Of a DNA stretch of 64,000 nt, positions 22,995-35,870 are shown piece after piece. Source of the stretch: Emydura subglobosa (lineage: Eukaryota > Chordata > Testudines > Chelidae); assembly GCA_007922225.1 (NCBI GenBank), contig ML679966.1, forward strand, positions 39,771,943-39,835,942. Reading direction: 5' to 3'. Position 1 is the stretch's first letter. Each line of letters starts with the position of its first letter. The translations under genes were made by a program, and so were the position numbers. A model generated the notes under the pieces. That model was not told the DNA's origin. It saw only the letters and a program-made list of their open reading frames with translations, and did not search any database.

Positions 22995-23519
22995 GTATGT
23001 ATATGGTGGTATGGTATATAGATATTGCCGTTTGATCAGTTTCTGTGTATTTTAACATAATCTTGCTATCATTCTGTTGGAATTCTGTGTGACAATGAGA
23101 GATTGTATAAAATGTTAAGTAACTGTAAATATCAGCTATTTATAAAGGTGCATATATGTACTGCAAGCTATGCTTTGAAGTTGAATTGCCATTTCCCTTC
23201 TATTTTTTATTGGTGGGTTTTTTTGGTTTTGTTTTTTTTTGTTACTAAATTTCTCAAATAAAATTCCTTTAAGCTAATATTGTCACTTCTGTGGTCTGCT
23301 TTCACTTCTGTGGTTACTTGAGCTAGACACCCTTTGGTATAACAATGAGGGAGTTTGTGGCAGTTGGTTCTTCAAGTGGCCCCTTGATTTTGTCATTAAT
23401 TTCCCCACTTGGTCCAGAATAACCTGAATCTGTTGGCTTTGATGACCTGCTGCAAGGCCAATCTATTTTGAGGACAATTTGGAGAGACTCTGAGGTGAAA
23501 TTGAGGTGTTGTTGTGCTG

Positions 23520-23800
23520 CTTGGCCTCATTGTATTATAGCGTACCCCCCCCCATATATCCCCCTGCACGCCGTTGTACTCCCCAGACCTCCACTCCCAC
23601 ACATGGACTCACTTGCCTTCCTTGGCAAATGCCTCCCAGGGACCCTCCCCCCACGCTGAATAGCGTCCCCCTCTCCCCACATACCCCCCTGCAACCCTCA
23701 AGCCCCACACTTCCAGCCCCTCCTACGGGGCCACAGCTCATCATGCTGCTGCCACTCCCTGATCCCCGATCACCCCCCAACTCCCGCTCCACTGCATACC
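23520..23800. other. C-rich, low-complexity intronic block
   Basis: Many runs of three to nine C on the plus strand (for example at 23547-23555, 23563-23567, 23648-23654 and 23684-23689) and no stable reading frame homology. On the minus strand this is a G-run cluster that could form quadruplexes. It may be part of an unrecognised repeat. The sequence cctgtaataaaaagctt lies just downstream (23872). Confidence 0.55.
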
Positions 23801-24599
23801 ATCCCTGGATGTTGTATTACTGTGCCTTGTAAACCCTGACTGTTGCTTTTTTGTTTTTTGCTTAAACATTTCCTGTAATAAAAAGCTTAAATCTGTTAAG
23901 GTCTCATTTCATCAAAACACTACAGTGTGTGTCAGTCATATTGATTTCAAGTGAAGACTTACAGTTAAGCACATGCTGAAGTGATTTGCTGAATTGTGAC
24001 CTTAATGATTTTATTACACTTAGGTGATGTTGATGGCAAGGTTGACTGGGGTCTACATAATTTGTGCTTTTAAAAAATGGCAGAGCATGCAGAGCTCTTG
24101 GATTAGCATTGTGACAGATATGACAGTGTCCTACAGTATCTTTGGGAGCTCTTACTGTATTAAGTGTATGTATCATTGTGGTCCAGGGATTGTATGTAAT
24201 TCTATGGGGAAGAGTAACCACAGTCTTCAGGAACTAAGAACAGTGGAGTGTGATTGGGTACATTCACTCAAGTTGTAACACCTCCAGAGATGCACCACCT
24301 CCAGGGAAGGCTCACATATGTTAGTTCAAACTGGATTCTCCAGAGGCCAAAAGACAAAGAAAGGACTTTTAGCTAAATAACCTGAGTTTAAACTGACTCA
24401 AGGGCTTCATTCAAAAAGACAGACAGGACCTTCTGTCCAAGAGATGGGCCCCAATCCTTAGGGAAGGGTTGGAAGGACTGACACAGACCAGAGTCCTAGT
24501 GGAGATGGGTGTGATCTGTGGTAAGCTTATTAGCATCCACATGGGGGCGGGGAGAGGAGGGGTATTGTTTTTAATATGTTTTCTCTGAAATTCTCTTAC

Positions 24600-24925
24600 T
24601 TTAAGACTAAAAGGTTGCTACAGGGAGGAGGGAGAAAAATTGTTGTCTTTAACCTCTGAGAATAGGACAAGAAGCAATGGGCTTAAATTGCAGCGGTTCA
24701 GATTGGATATTAGAAAAAACTTCCTAACTGTCAGGGTAGTTAAGCACTGAAATAAATAGCCTAGGAAGGTTGTGGAATCTCCATCATTGGAGATTTTTAA
24801 GAGCAAGTTAGACAAACACCTGTCACGGATGGTCTAGATAATGTTTGGTCCTGCCATAATTGCTGGGGACTAGACTACATGACCTCTCAAGGTCCCTTCC
24901 AGCCCTACGATTTCTATGAAATGTG
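24600..24925 (+). mobile_element. CR1-type LINE, 3' end only
   Basis: It contains ggacaagaagcaatgggct, then ggatattagaaaaaacttcc, then a 3' UTR with tcatgacc-like actacatgacctctcaaggt and the terminal cttccagccctacgatttct. This is the classic end of sense CR1-group elements. Strongly 5'-truncated. Confidence 0.8.
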
Positions 24926-27903
24926 CTCGCTTTAAAAGAGCTACGTGGTGTAACTTAGCTTTGGATAATCATACTGTTTATAGCCTCTGTTTATCATACT
25001 GTTTATGAGAAGGGAAAGCAGACCTACTGAGGTAATCTGCATTGCTGGGGAATTCACAAGGTAGGCAGGAAACTGCAGCCTGGAAATATTCCAGTCGGGA
25101 GGATAAGGGACTCATGGCTCTACCCAAGAGAGGTGACATCTGAGGAGCCAGAAGCCTTTGAATGTGCCCTTGCAGGACCACAGAGGGAATACAGGTGCAG
25201 TTGCCCTGAACTGAGAAAGGTGTACTTTTATTTTACAAATCTAAATAAATATTTTTCAAGCTATAGTTTAGCCCAAAGATGAATTTTATCTATTTGTATT
25301 TTATTGTTTTAATGAAGTCCAGTCAACAGTTTTTTAATTATTCAACAATAATCAAAGGGGATATGGTTTACTTCATGTGTTCTGATTGCAAAGTTTTCCC
25401 TAGGATAACTTTAAAATGACCAGAAGGTAGAAGAAAACAAGTTTAGCTTATTTTATAAACATCAACATGAGATGAAGATGAGATTAAACATTCAAACCAA
25501 ATTTTGAAGAAAATTGGTACAGGAGGCTAACATTTATGAATATTTGAAATCAACCAATGTATCCTGAATTGAAACAACTTTAATAATTGTGGGGGTCCAG
25601 TAGGTGAAGGATAAGGCAGTATAAAATTGAAAAGCTGCGGATCAAGAAAAATTGCAATCTCCAGATTTATATTTATCTTAGATTACTTTTGCTGTTAAAA
25701 AGAAGAGAGGAATGATTTGCAATGATAAGGTTGAGAAACCAAGCATTTTAAAGTTAGGAAATGAGAGTTAAGGTTCACCACTCATCTTTATTTCTGCCCC
25801 CTTACATAGTGCCTTATGTATCTTTATATTATTAGGCAAACAATGATATTATATGTAATATAGCACAAAGTAGAATTTTCTAAATTAATGATGGAGATGC
25901 AAGGTCATTCATTAGGAATATTCCTTTGTGTAAAACCTTTATAATGAAACTCCAAACTACGTCATACCTGGATGGTTTGGGGTTTCTTTACAAATGTGAA
26001 ACACTTCATGGTCCATGTGAACCTAGAGAAGGATTATACCAGACCTTTCCTTCTTCTGAATAAATGCAGAGGTCTAGAAAAGGGACATAAATTACACTAG
26101 TAAGTAGTCATTTATAAAAATGTATATACCAGTGACCTAATTTTTTGTCTTCAGGAGCTTTTTTATATTCATTTAAAAAAAACCCTTTGTTTATAATTTT
26201 TAGATTATAAATACAAAAAGATTAGAAATAAGGCATTGCATTATTACAGAGATAAGATTTCAAACACCATACATGTTGCTATTCATCTATTAAATCATTC
26301 CAACAGATTTGTTTATAGGTTAAACTTGGCCATAATTGCACTTCACTAATATGTTATTGCCCTTTTCAGAATTTATAACAAAACCAAATCTTTTAAGATA
26401 TGTGGTGGAGAATATTAGATCTTAAGAACATAAGAATGGTCATGCTGAGTCAGACCAATGGTCCATCCACCCCAGTATCCTATCTGCTGGACAGTGGTTG
26501 GTGTCAGAGGCTTCTGAGGGATTAAACAGAACAGTGAAATTTATCAAGTAATCTGTCCCCTGTTGTTCAGTCTCAGTTTCTGTCATTCAGAGGTTTAGGA
26601 AACCCAGAGCATAGGATTGCATCCCTGACCATCTTGACTAAGAGCCATTGATGGGTCTATCCTCCATGAACTTATCTACTTCTTTTTTGAATCCAGTTAT
26701 ACTTTTGGCCTTCACAACATCCCCTGGCAATGAGTTCCACAGATTGACTGAGCAGTGTGGGGAAAAAGCACTTCCTTATGTTTTTTTTAAACCTGCTGCC
26801 TATTAATTTCATTGAGTGACTTCCGGTTCTTGTGTTATATGAAGGTATGAATAACACTTCCTTATTCACTATTTCCACCATTTGTGATTTTATAGACCTC
26901 TATCTTATTCCCCTCTTAGTCATCTCTTTTCTAATCTGAACAGTCCCAGATTTTTTAATGTCTTCTCGTGTGGAAACTGTTCCATACCCCTAATCTTATT
27001 TGTTGCCATTCTCTGTATTTGTTCCAATTCTAATATATCTTTTTCTTAGATCAGGCAACCAGAGCCACATGCATATTCAAGGTGTGTGAGTGCACTGTGA
27101 GGGGCATTATGACATTTTTGGTTGTATTATATCCATTTCCTAATGGTTCCTAACATTTTGTTAGCTTTTTTGAGTGCTGGTTCACAGTGAACAGATGTTT
27201 TCAGAGAACTATCCACAATGACTCCAAGCTCTTTCTTGAGTGGGAACAGCTAATTTACACCCCACCATTTTGTATGTGTACTTTGTGTTTGTCAACCTTG
27301 AATATCATCTGCCACTTTGTTGCCCACTCACCTAGTTTTGTGGGATTCCTTTGTAACTCTTTAGAGTTATCTTCGAACTTCACTATCTTGAGTAATTTTG
27401 TATTGTCTGCAAACTTTGCCACCTCATGTTTACTCCCCTTTTCCAGATCATTTACGAATATGTTAAACAGCAACGGTACCAGTATAGATCCCTAGGGGGA
27501 TCCATTGACTGTTTGGCAGGTTTATTGCTTCTGATCTACTTTAAAAATAATTGCTGTTGGTTTTTGTCTTTTGCTAGCTGTTCTTCAGATTGTTTTTTGG
27601 TCTGCCTAATTATACATTTACACTTGGCTTGCCAGAGTTCATGCTCTTTTCTATTTTCCTCAGTAGGATTTGACTTCTGATTTTTAAAGGATGTCTTTTT
27701 GCTCTCGCTGCCTCTTTTTACTCTCTTTAGCCATGGTAGCTTTTTTGTGGTCCTATTACTGTTTTTTTAAATTATTTTTATTTGGTCTATACACTTCGTT
27801 TGAGCCTCTATTATGGTATTTTTAAATAGTTTCCATGCAGCTTGTAGGCATTTCAGTCTTGTAACTGTTCCTTTTAATTCACATTTAACTAGCTTCCTCA
27901 TTT

Positions 27904-28060
27904 CATAGAATCATAGAACATTAGAGTTGGAAGGGACCTCAGGAGGTCATCTAGTCCAACCCCCTGCTCAAAGCAGGACTAACCTCAGCTATATCATCCC
28001 AGCCAGGGCTTTGTCAAGCCTCAGCTTAAAAACCTCTAAAGATGGAGATTTTATATAGTT
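27904..28060 (-). mobile_element. CR1 3' end nested in the antisense CR1
   Basis: The plus strand reads tcatagaatcatagaaca, then gttggaagggacctcaggag, then gtcatctagtccaacccc. This is the complement of the best-known CR1 3' terminus. The surrounding sequence on both sides belongs to another CR1-type copy in the same orientation. Confidence 0.85.
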
Positions 28061-28687
28061 CTCCTTTTTGAAGTTAACTGCTACTGTGATGGGTTTCTTT
28101 GGTATTTCCCCCCTAAAAGGATGTTAAATTTAATTACATTATGAGTGGTATTAATGAGGGTTCAGCTGTATACACCTCTTGGATGAGATCTTGCACTTCA
28201 TTTAGGACTAAATTAAGAATTCCCTCTCCCCTTGTGGGTTCCAGGAGTAGCTGCTCCAAGAAGCAGTCATTAATGGTGTCTAGAAATTTTAACTCTGCAT
28301 CCCGTCCTTAGGTGACGTGCCCAGTCAATATGGACATAGTTGAAATCCCCCTTTATTATTTGGTTTTCTGTTTTTTGTAACCTCTCTAATGTCCCCGAGC
28401 ATTTCAGAGTCACTGTGTCACCGTCCTGATTACAGGTGGTCTGTGATGTATTCTTACTGCTATACTCTTATTATTCAAGCATCGAATGTCTATCCATAGA
28501 GATTCTATGGTACTATTTGGTTCATTTAAGATTTTTACTATATTTGACTCTTGCTTTTTTTTTTCACATATAGTGCCACTTCCCCACCAGCATGACCTAC
28601 TCTGTTATCCCTGTATAATTTGTACCTTGGTATTATCATGTCCCATTGATTATTATGAAGGTTTAAGATTCCATCACAGGTATTTAT

Positions 28688-29042
28688 AGTAAAAGTCAGG
28701 GACAGGTTGCGGGCAGTAAAAAAAAAATTCAGATGCCCATATCTGTGGCAATAAACAAAAATTCACAGATGCCCGCAACCTGTCTTTGATTTTTACTTAA
28801 AATCCACTTGCCAGGGAGGAAGAGACAAACAAAGCACTGCCGGGACTTGCAGCTGCTCCAACCCTAGCCGCTGCTTCGGCTGTTCTGGTGGCTGCTGCTC
28901 CATGGACCCCGGGCTGGCCACCAGTCAGCTGTTCCAGCAGCTGCTGCTCTGACAGTCTCAGGGCTGACAGCTGCTCCAGCATTACCCCAGAAGAAGTCAT
29001 GGACGTCCCAGAAAGTAATGGAATTCATGACCTCTGTGACGG
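28688..29042. mobile_element. TIR element nested in the antisense CR1
   Basis: gtaaaagtcagggacaggtt, followed by gcgggca, at the left is repeated inverted around 28770-28797 (tgcccgcaacctgtctttga, then tttttac). A GC-rich segment then runs to about 29042 and ends with gaattcatgacctctgtgac. The endonuclease relic continues after it. It is probably a hAT-type non-autonomous element or two adjacent ones. The long open frame on its minus strand (alanine/leucine-rich) has no recognised homology. Confidence 0.55.
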
Positions 29043-29504
29043 AATCTATCCTTAATTATCATTGTTCCACCAAGTTTCTGTGATGCCTGATATATCAATA
29101 TCCTCATTTAGTACCAGGCTTTCAAGTACACACATCTTAGTATTTAGACTTTTAGTATTTGTAAACAAGCACTTATAAAATTTGTCAATATTTAATTGTC
29201 TGCCTTTTTGTGATGAAAATGAATGGGTCTCTTTTTTGTTTGACTGTTTTTCTTCAGTTCCTACCTGTACTTTATCAACTTTTATCCTCTCTTCTTTCTA
29301 GGATATAGAGTATCCTGTTTTATAAATCCTCCCCTCAGGGATGTCTCTGTCCAGAATACACCTGTCAGCTTTCCTCCAGCCCTTAGTTTAATAACTCCTC
29401 TATGTCCTTTTTAATTTTACCTGCCAGCAGTCTGGTTCCATTTTGGTCTAAGTATAGTAATCACAAGAAGTCTGTAATATCAAAAATATAATAAAAAGAT
29501 TAAA

Positions 29505-31073
29505 GGCCAAATTCAGCCTGTAAGCCAATCAAGTCATCAGGGCCTAATGAAATTGACTCTAGGCGACTTAAGGAACTAGCTGAAGGTATCTCACAACTGT
29601 TAGCGATTATCTTTGAAAACTTGCAGAGGACGGTGAGGTCCCAGAGGACTGGAGAAAAGCAAACATAGTACCTTTCTTTAAAAAAGGGAACAAAAAGGAC
29701 CTGGGGAATTATAATGGTGAACCTAACTTTGATTGATACCTGGAAAGATAATGAAACACATTATTAAAAAACCAATTTGTAAGCACCTAGAGGATAATTG
29801 GGCAATAAGTAATAGCCAACATGGATTTGTCAAAAATAAATCATGCCAGACCAACCTACTTTCCTTCTTTTACAGGGTAACTGATCTAGTGTATGAGGGG
29901 AAGGAGTAAACATGTTATACCTTGATTTTAGTAAAGCGTTTGATACAGTCCCACATGATGTTTTCATAAACAAAGCTAGGGAAATTACTATAAAGTGGAT
30001 GCAAAACTGGTTGAAACACTATACTCGAGTAGTCATCAATGGTTTGCTGTTAGACTAGGATGGTGTATCTGGTAGAGTCTCTCAGGGGTTTCTCCTGGAT
30101 CCCTATTCAATATTTTCATTAATGACTTGGATAAAGGAGCATAGAGTATGCTTATAACATTTGCTGGGAGAGATTGTTAGTACTTCGGTGGACAGGATTA
30201 GAATGAAAACAACCTTGACAAATTGAAGACTTAGCCTGAAATCAACAAGATGAAATTAATTAAAGATAAGTGCACACTTCATTTAAGAAGGAAAAATCTA
30301 ATGCACAAATATAAAATGGAGAATAACTGGGTAGGCAGTAGTACTGTTGAAAAGCATCTGGGAGTTATAGTGAATGACAAATTGAATTAAGTCAGCAAAG
30401 TGATGCAGGTGCTAAAAAGGCTTAGACCATTCTGGGGTGTATTACCAGGAGTGTTGTATGTTAAATATGGGAGGTAATTGATCTGCTCTGCTCTGCACTG
30501 GTGAGACTAAAGCTGGAGTATTGTGTCCAGTTTGCGGTGCCACACTTTAAGAAAGATAAAAATTGGAGAAAGGCGAGAGGATAGCTATAAAAATGAAAAA
30601 GGTTTAGAAAACCTAACCTGTGAAGAAAGCTTTAAAAAACCACTGGGCAAGTTTAGTATTGAGAAAAGAAGACTGGGGGGAGATCTGATAAACCTTCATA
30701 TATGTAAGGGACTGTTATAAAGAGGATGATGAACAGTTGTTCTTCATGTCCACTGAACATAGGACAAGAAATAATTAGCTTAATCTGTGGCAAGGGAAAT
30801 TTAAGTGATATATTAGGAAAATCTTTCTAACTATAAGGATAGCTAAGCATTGGAATAGGGTTTGAAGAGAGCTTGTGGAATTCCCATCATTGGAGGTTTT
30901 TAAAAACAGTTTAGGCAAACACCTGTTGAGGGTGGTCTAGGTATACTTGGTCCTGCCTTAGTGTAATGGATTAGACTAGATGGTCCCTTGCAGCCCTACA
31001 TTTCTGTGATTCTAAATGCACCTTCACTGACACAGTGGTGGTGCACCTAACTGCAACAGGGTTAAATTTGGCC
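29505..31073. mobile_element. Palindromic MITE split by a CR1 insertion
   Basis: ggccaaattcagcctgta at 29505 is partnered by the complementary end taaatttggcc at 31063-31073. The CR1 occupies 29525-31013 between them. The two ends resemble the common palindromic family with ggccaaattc termini. Inference from end sequences only. Confidence 0.45.
29525..31013 (+). pseudogene. CR1-type LINE, sense, partial RT and 3' UTR
   Basis: The sense strand shows the RT N-terminal block (SSGPNEIDSRRLKELAEGIS, 29530-29590), FSKAFDTVPH (about 29930-29960), a GVPQG-equivalent (30075-30110), FNDL-like INDLDKG (30118-30140), the carboxy-terminal LEYCVQF-like block (30500-30530) and the 3' UTR ending cttgcagccctacatttctg at about 31006. 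Frameshifts and stops are abundant. The copy is truncated inside ORF2. Confidence 0.8.
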
Positions 31074-32490
31074 ACAGATCATATAGATGACTGCTTGACC
31101 CATTTTAAACTCTTCCATGTTATCTTTCCAGTAAACAAAATTAAAATACTGCAAAATTGAAAATAAAGTTTGTAACAAAGGTAACAGTATAAGCTTTACA
31201 AATAATATGGCTTTCTGAACTGTAATATAGGACAAATTAACCCTTTGTCAATTTCAGTTGCAGAGAGAACTTAGAACATATGCCAAGAGAAGATTTATAG
31301 CACTCTTAACTTTTCTGCATACAGCACCATGGCTTCAGTTTTTTTTATAAACTAATTGCTCAGGTGTGTTAGCTTTTTTTCTTTGCTTATGTCATGGGGC
31401 TGAGGTCAGGAAACAGAAGGATTTTGTTCCCTTAATGCTAGAGATCTTGTTTTTCATTTGCTGTTTTCAACATTCAGTCCCATTATCCTATTTCAGACAA
31501 TGTTCCTAGGAAAGTGCTCCCAGATACATTCACATTCACTATTCTTCTCATCGGTATCCCATAGCACTTTTACTGCACAAAAGGTCCATTTCCAGAAGTT
31601 CAGCAAGGTCTTTAGTGATGAATGCAACAGGATCCTGCTTCCTTTGCATCTGGGGCAGGGAAAATCCAAAGATGCATTAGGTTTTTTTCATATCTTTTAG
31701 TTTTTCCATTACTATCACTCTCCTCTCTTGCTTGATGTCTTGCTTGTCACTACACTTCTCACATCTCATCTCTGCCTTTTCATTTGTCTTATTCTTTCTC
31801 TCCATGGTTTTGAAATGCTTTTTGATACTCTCCATATATAATATCCAGGTCACTTTCCATAGGCAATCCTCCTATCTTGTCTTCAGGAGAGGTTACAGGG
31901 ATCTGTAATTTGTCTCAGATGGCTTGTAAAAATTCAGCGAGAACATATCAGAATAGAAAAATAATTCCTATCCCCAATAATAGAAAAGTTGTCATGGAAA
32001 ATATTATGCTCTGTTTGCCTCATTTTTCTTTTCTGTGAAACCTAGTACATTATAGCCACTCTTGCAAATTAATAGTAATAATGTTTATAAATTCATTTGC
32101 TATTTATTTAATTACAGATATTTATCTATTTTAATCTATATCCCAGCAATACAATTTAGTTGATCATATTGTGATATCTACCTATATTTTGCTCTCTCTT
32201 CTTAGACATGGTATTCTGAATTCAAATATTATAAAGAATAATTTTACTTCCTCTAGTAATTAGATTTAAATTATACTTGAATTATTTATTACATTAATGG
32301 TATTTTTCACCTTTAGGTTAATGGTTTAAATTCTGTTCAGTGGCTGATATGAGATGACTAGTCTTAGTCTCTGATTCTACCTCTCCATCACTGTTCCCAT
32401 GTGGAGGACCTTCATTGGCTCCATGTAATTTCTAGCAGGCAAATATCCATGTCACTGAAACGTCCATCATAATAACTGGCATAATTTGTG

Positions 32491-34000
32491 TTAGGCCATG
32501 TCTACACTACTAAGTTAAGTCACCTTAAGTTACGTCAGCATTCATCCACCACTGTAATTAAATTGCTGTTGCATGTCCACACAATATTCCTTGTGACAGT
32601 TCAGCACACCCCCAGTAGGTACTCTTGCATTGACAGAGAGAGCCGTTCACCGTGGGTAGTGATCCCACTTTGCAACTCACAACCATCCGTTGCTGGGTGT
32701 TCTGGGAAGGGTTTGCAATGCCTCATGGGGATGGGCTGAGTGTCCCATGATGCAGTTTCCTCCATCTCATCATTCCATGGTCTTCCTAGTACGTTTTGTG
32801 CCACTGTTCAACAGACTCTGCTATATCTCTGCCTGCCATCTCTGTCAGAAAGCATGGATCCTGCACTGCTGTCCAATATTCTGGTGAGCGTTATGAACAC
32901 TACGCTCCTGATCCTGCAGTATTTCATGATCTGCAAATCTGATGATGATACCATGGTGTCTGCCGTGCTGTGTGCCAGGGACAGAAACAATTCAAGATTG
33001 CTGTTGGCATTCCCGGAGCAACTGCACATGGTGGACTGTTGGTTCTGGACGTGAGAAACAAGCACTGAGTGGTGGGTTTGCATCACTATGCAGGTATGGG
33101 ATGACGAGCAGTGGTTGCAGAACTTTTGCATGCAAAAAGCCACCTTCCTAGAACTGTCCAGAGCTCATCTGTCTTCCAGCACAAGGACACCAAAATGAGA
33201 GCTGCCCTAATAGTTGAGAAGTGAGTAGCAATCACTGTATAAAAGCTGGCAACATCAGACTGCTACCAGTCAGTCACAAATCAGTTTGGAGTGGGGAAGT
33301 CCACCATGGAAGTTGCAGTGATGCAAATATCCAGGGCCATTAATCACGTCCTACTTTGAAGGACTGTGACTCTGGGCAATGTGAGTGAAATAGTGAATGG
33401 TTTTATAGCAACTGGATTCCTGAACTGGTCAGGCAATAGATGGCAATCATATCCCCATTTTGTCCCCAGACCCTTTGCGACAGAGTACGTCAACAGAAAG
33501 GGCTACATTTCTATGGTATTGCAAGAGCAGGTGGATCACCGGTGTCGTTTCACCGACATCAACGCAGGCTGGTCAGGGAAGGTGCATGACGCATGCATCT
33601 TCAGGAACATTGGCCTGTACAGAAAGCTGCAAGCCAGGGCTTTCTTTCTAGACCAGAAGATTTCCATTGGGATGTGGAAATGCCAATTGTGATCCTGGGA
33701 GATCCAGCCTACCCTGTGCTCCTGTGGTTCATGAAGCCTTACCCTCACAACCTTGACAGTCTGCAGCAAAGAGCACTTAAACAATAGGCTCAGCAGGTGA
33801 AGAATGACTATTGAATGTCCCTTTGGCTGCTTAAAGTGGTGTTGATGCTGCCTTTTGGCAAGTTGGACATCTGTGAGGAAAATATTTCTTTGGTCATAGC
33901 AGCCCACTGTGCTCTGCATAACATTTGTGAAACTAAGGGGGAGAAGTTTCTACCGGGGGGGGGGGCGGTGTGTGTGGAGTGTTGTGGTGGATCGGCTGGC
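32491..34000 (+). pseudogene. PIF/Harbinger transposase relic (HARBI1-like)
   Basis: The left end is ggccatgtctacactac, directly preceded by tta (32488-32490), the 3-bp target favoured by PIF/Harbinger. Transposase similarity runs from about 32853 to 33960. It includes TVTLGNVSEIVNGF (33367 on), an AIDGNHIP stretch in a shifted frame (about 33438-33461), ATEYVNRKGY (33484 on), DHRCRFTDINAGWSGKVHDA, VILGDPAYPVL in another frame (33690 on), and ECPFGCLK (33812-33835). The three acidic residues of the DDE triad (D in AIDG, D in GDPAYP, E in ECPFG) can therefore still be seen, but in three different frames. The gene is dead. No right-hand TIR was found, so the 3' end seems lost. Confidence 0.8.
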
Positions 34001-34442
34001 TGCTGTTTTTGAGCAGCTAGATACCAGGGTTGTTCAAAGGGCTCAACGGGGAACTATTTGAACCAGGGAGGCTTTAAAGGAGCATTTTAACAATGAGACA
34101 CAGTAATGTGTGATTCTGTAATACGTTGAGTCAGACATTGTTTTCTTGCACTCTAGTATGAACCTTATAATGATTGCTGTGTGTGCGGTAATATAACAAT
34201 GCAAATGCACCTATTGGCACTAGCTATGAATTTTATCAGCAACCACCCTATGTAGGAGACAAATAAAGATTAATTCACTTTCTATACATACACTTTTATT
34301 CAACACCTCTGCAAACATTTCTGTCTTCTGGAAGGAACATGTAAATCAAGAGCACATTTGCCAATGAGGCTCTTATAGTTGGGTGTATGTCCAGCTGTCA
34401 TTGTGAAACATCTCCCTCTGGGTGGAGTGCCTGGGGTACTAT

Positions 34443-34471
34443 TTAAAAAAAAAAAAAAAGGGGGGGGGGGG
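34443..34471. repeat. A-run followed by G-run
   Basis: About 17 A followed by about 12 G. A second G-run with one C is at 33956-33967. Low-complexity tracts, prone to sequencing and length error. Confidence 0.85.
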
Positions 34472-35637
34472 AACTGTATTTTAAATTGTCAACATTTTTT
34501 AAATGAAAAGTTTCAGTTCAAAATGACTAACTTCATTTTGAAGTTTTAGTTAATTTATACTTTAAAAAAAAAAATAAAAAGGCAGAATCAAAATGAAACT
34601 TTTTGATAAGAATCGATCCAAAATTTTTGGTGGGTTATCAGCTTGCGAAAATTGAAATTTGGACTTTTCATCTGAATTTGGAATAAGAAAATGTTTTGAA
34701 ATCTCAAATTCTCATGGGATGGGAAAATCATTTCCCATGCAGCTATAGTAAATATAAATTAAAGTGTTCACAGCAACATAAACTTGTCTAAATTGTACAT
34801 ATAGCTTTCTGTAAATGAAGGAGTATATTTCATCTGCGTAAATAGATAAACCAACATATTACATATATTAAATGTGCAATATGGAATAGTTAATGTTGCT
34901 GTAGGAACACTATTGCATTTCTTGGCTCTTTAGCCTGTAAATTCTCAACCTTAATATTGCATTAATCTATGTTTTGCAGATGACTGTATGTAATATATGA
35001 TTGACATAATATATAAATAGACTTTATAAAGCTTTAGATAACTATACATGGGTAATATGTAATCCTTTTTTAGGTGTTTGATTATAAACAGATTTGATTG
35101 TACTTTTACTATTTTTGGCTCTATCTTGTGGTGGCAGTTGGAAGTTAATACAGTTTTAAATAGAAAAATTATACTGTTTCACTCTTCAGAAACTGCCACT
35201 TCTAAGTAGTTAATAAGTGATCTATTTTCTTGATTTACACATTCAGGTGATGGAATTAATGTAATTAATTTATTGTACCCTGTGACCATAGGAACATACA
35301 CCATATTTTCCTTAGGGATCACTGTGATCCAGATCTGACACAAGGGATCCAGTTCTGACTTTTGATCTCAGATGCTTGTTTTGAAGTCTTGCAGGATCAG
35401 AGAATAATATAGAGATTATTCTTTTTCTGTTGTTCGAAAGATGCTGATTGAGATTGAGAGCATCATTCCTGCTCCTTAGTCTTGGAGCACAATAGCATTG
35501 AACCACTGATAGCTTGTCAATAGACTAGACCCAATAGAATGACTAGATAACTGCTGGTCAAGAGCCAGTAATTATGCTCTGTTTACCAGAAGTAACTATT
35601 TCATGGGGTAGGAGTATGAAGAGACTCAGAAGTGATC

Positions 35638-35870
35638 TTTCATAGAATTATAGAAATTATAGATGGGAAAAGACGTATTAGGTCATTAGTCCATCGCTTT
35701 GGGATTGTAGCATTATTCCCAACCGTGTATTCTCCAGAATTTTGTCTAGTCTAGTTTTAGATACTAATATGATGAGAATGATGTAAAACTCTGAAGCCCC
35801 TGATGCCTTGCTCTAAAATCTGTGTACCCTTAGGAAGCTACTTACTTTGTATTTTATTTAAAAACAAACC
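35638..35870 (-). mobile_element. CR1 3' end, antisense
   Basis: The plus strand begins ttcatagaattatagaaatt and continues with aggtcattagtccatcgctt and ccagaattttgtctagtcta. This is the complement of a CR1 3' terminus and adjoining 3' UTR and coding end, diverged and truncated. Confidence 0.7.

Larger units (their letters stand above)
26408..29470 (-). pseudogene. CR1-type LINE, antisense, endonuclease to 3' UTR
   Basis: Read on the minus strand. The endonuclease N-terminal part is at about 29190-29045 (SLNTKMCVLESLVLNEDIDI, then SGITETWWNN). More endonuclease and linker follow (about 28690-27510), then after an internal deletion an RT block at 27473-27255 (LFNIFVNDLEKGSKHEVAKF, then ADNTKLLK), and a long 3' UTR ending near 26408 with cttaagaacataag. 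It has frameshifts and stops throughout. Two later insertions interrupt it (27904-28060 and 28688-29042). Its opposite-strand frames are not genes. Confidence 0.8.

Noticed and set aside
23506..23832. Proline-rich open frame of 108 codons
   Set aside because: It is a consequence of the C-rich tract. There is no splice context, homology or conserved start.
28797..29000. Alanine/leucine-rich minus-strand open frame
   Set aside because: It lies inside a nested repeat and has no recognisable domain.
33366..33960. Domesticated HARBI1-like gene
   Set aside because: The DDE residues are spread over three frames and there are in-frame stops, so it is a decayed transposase and not a host gene.
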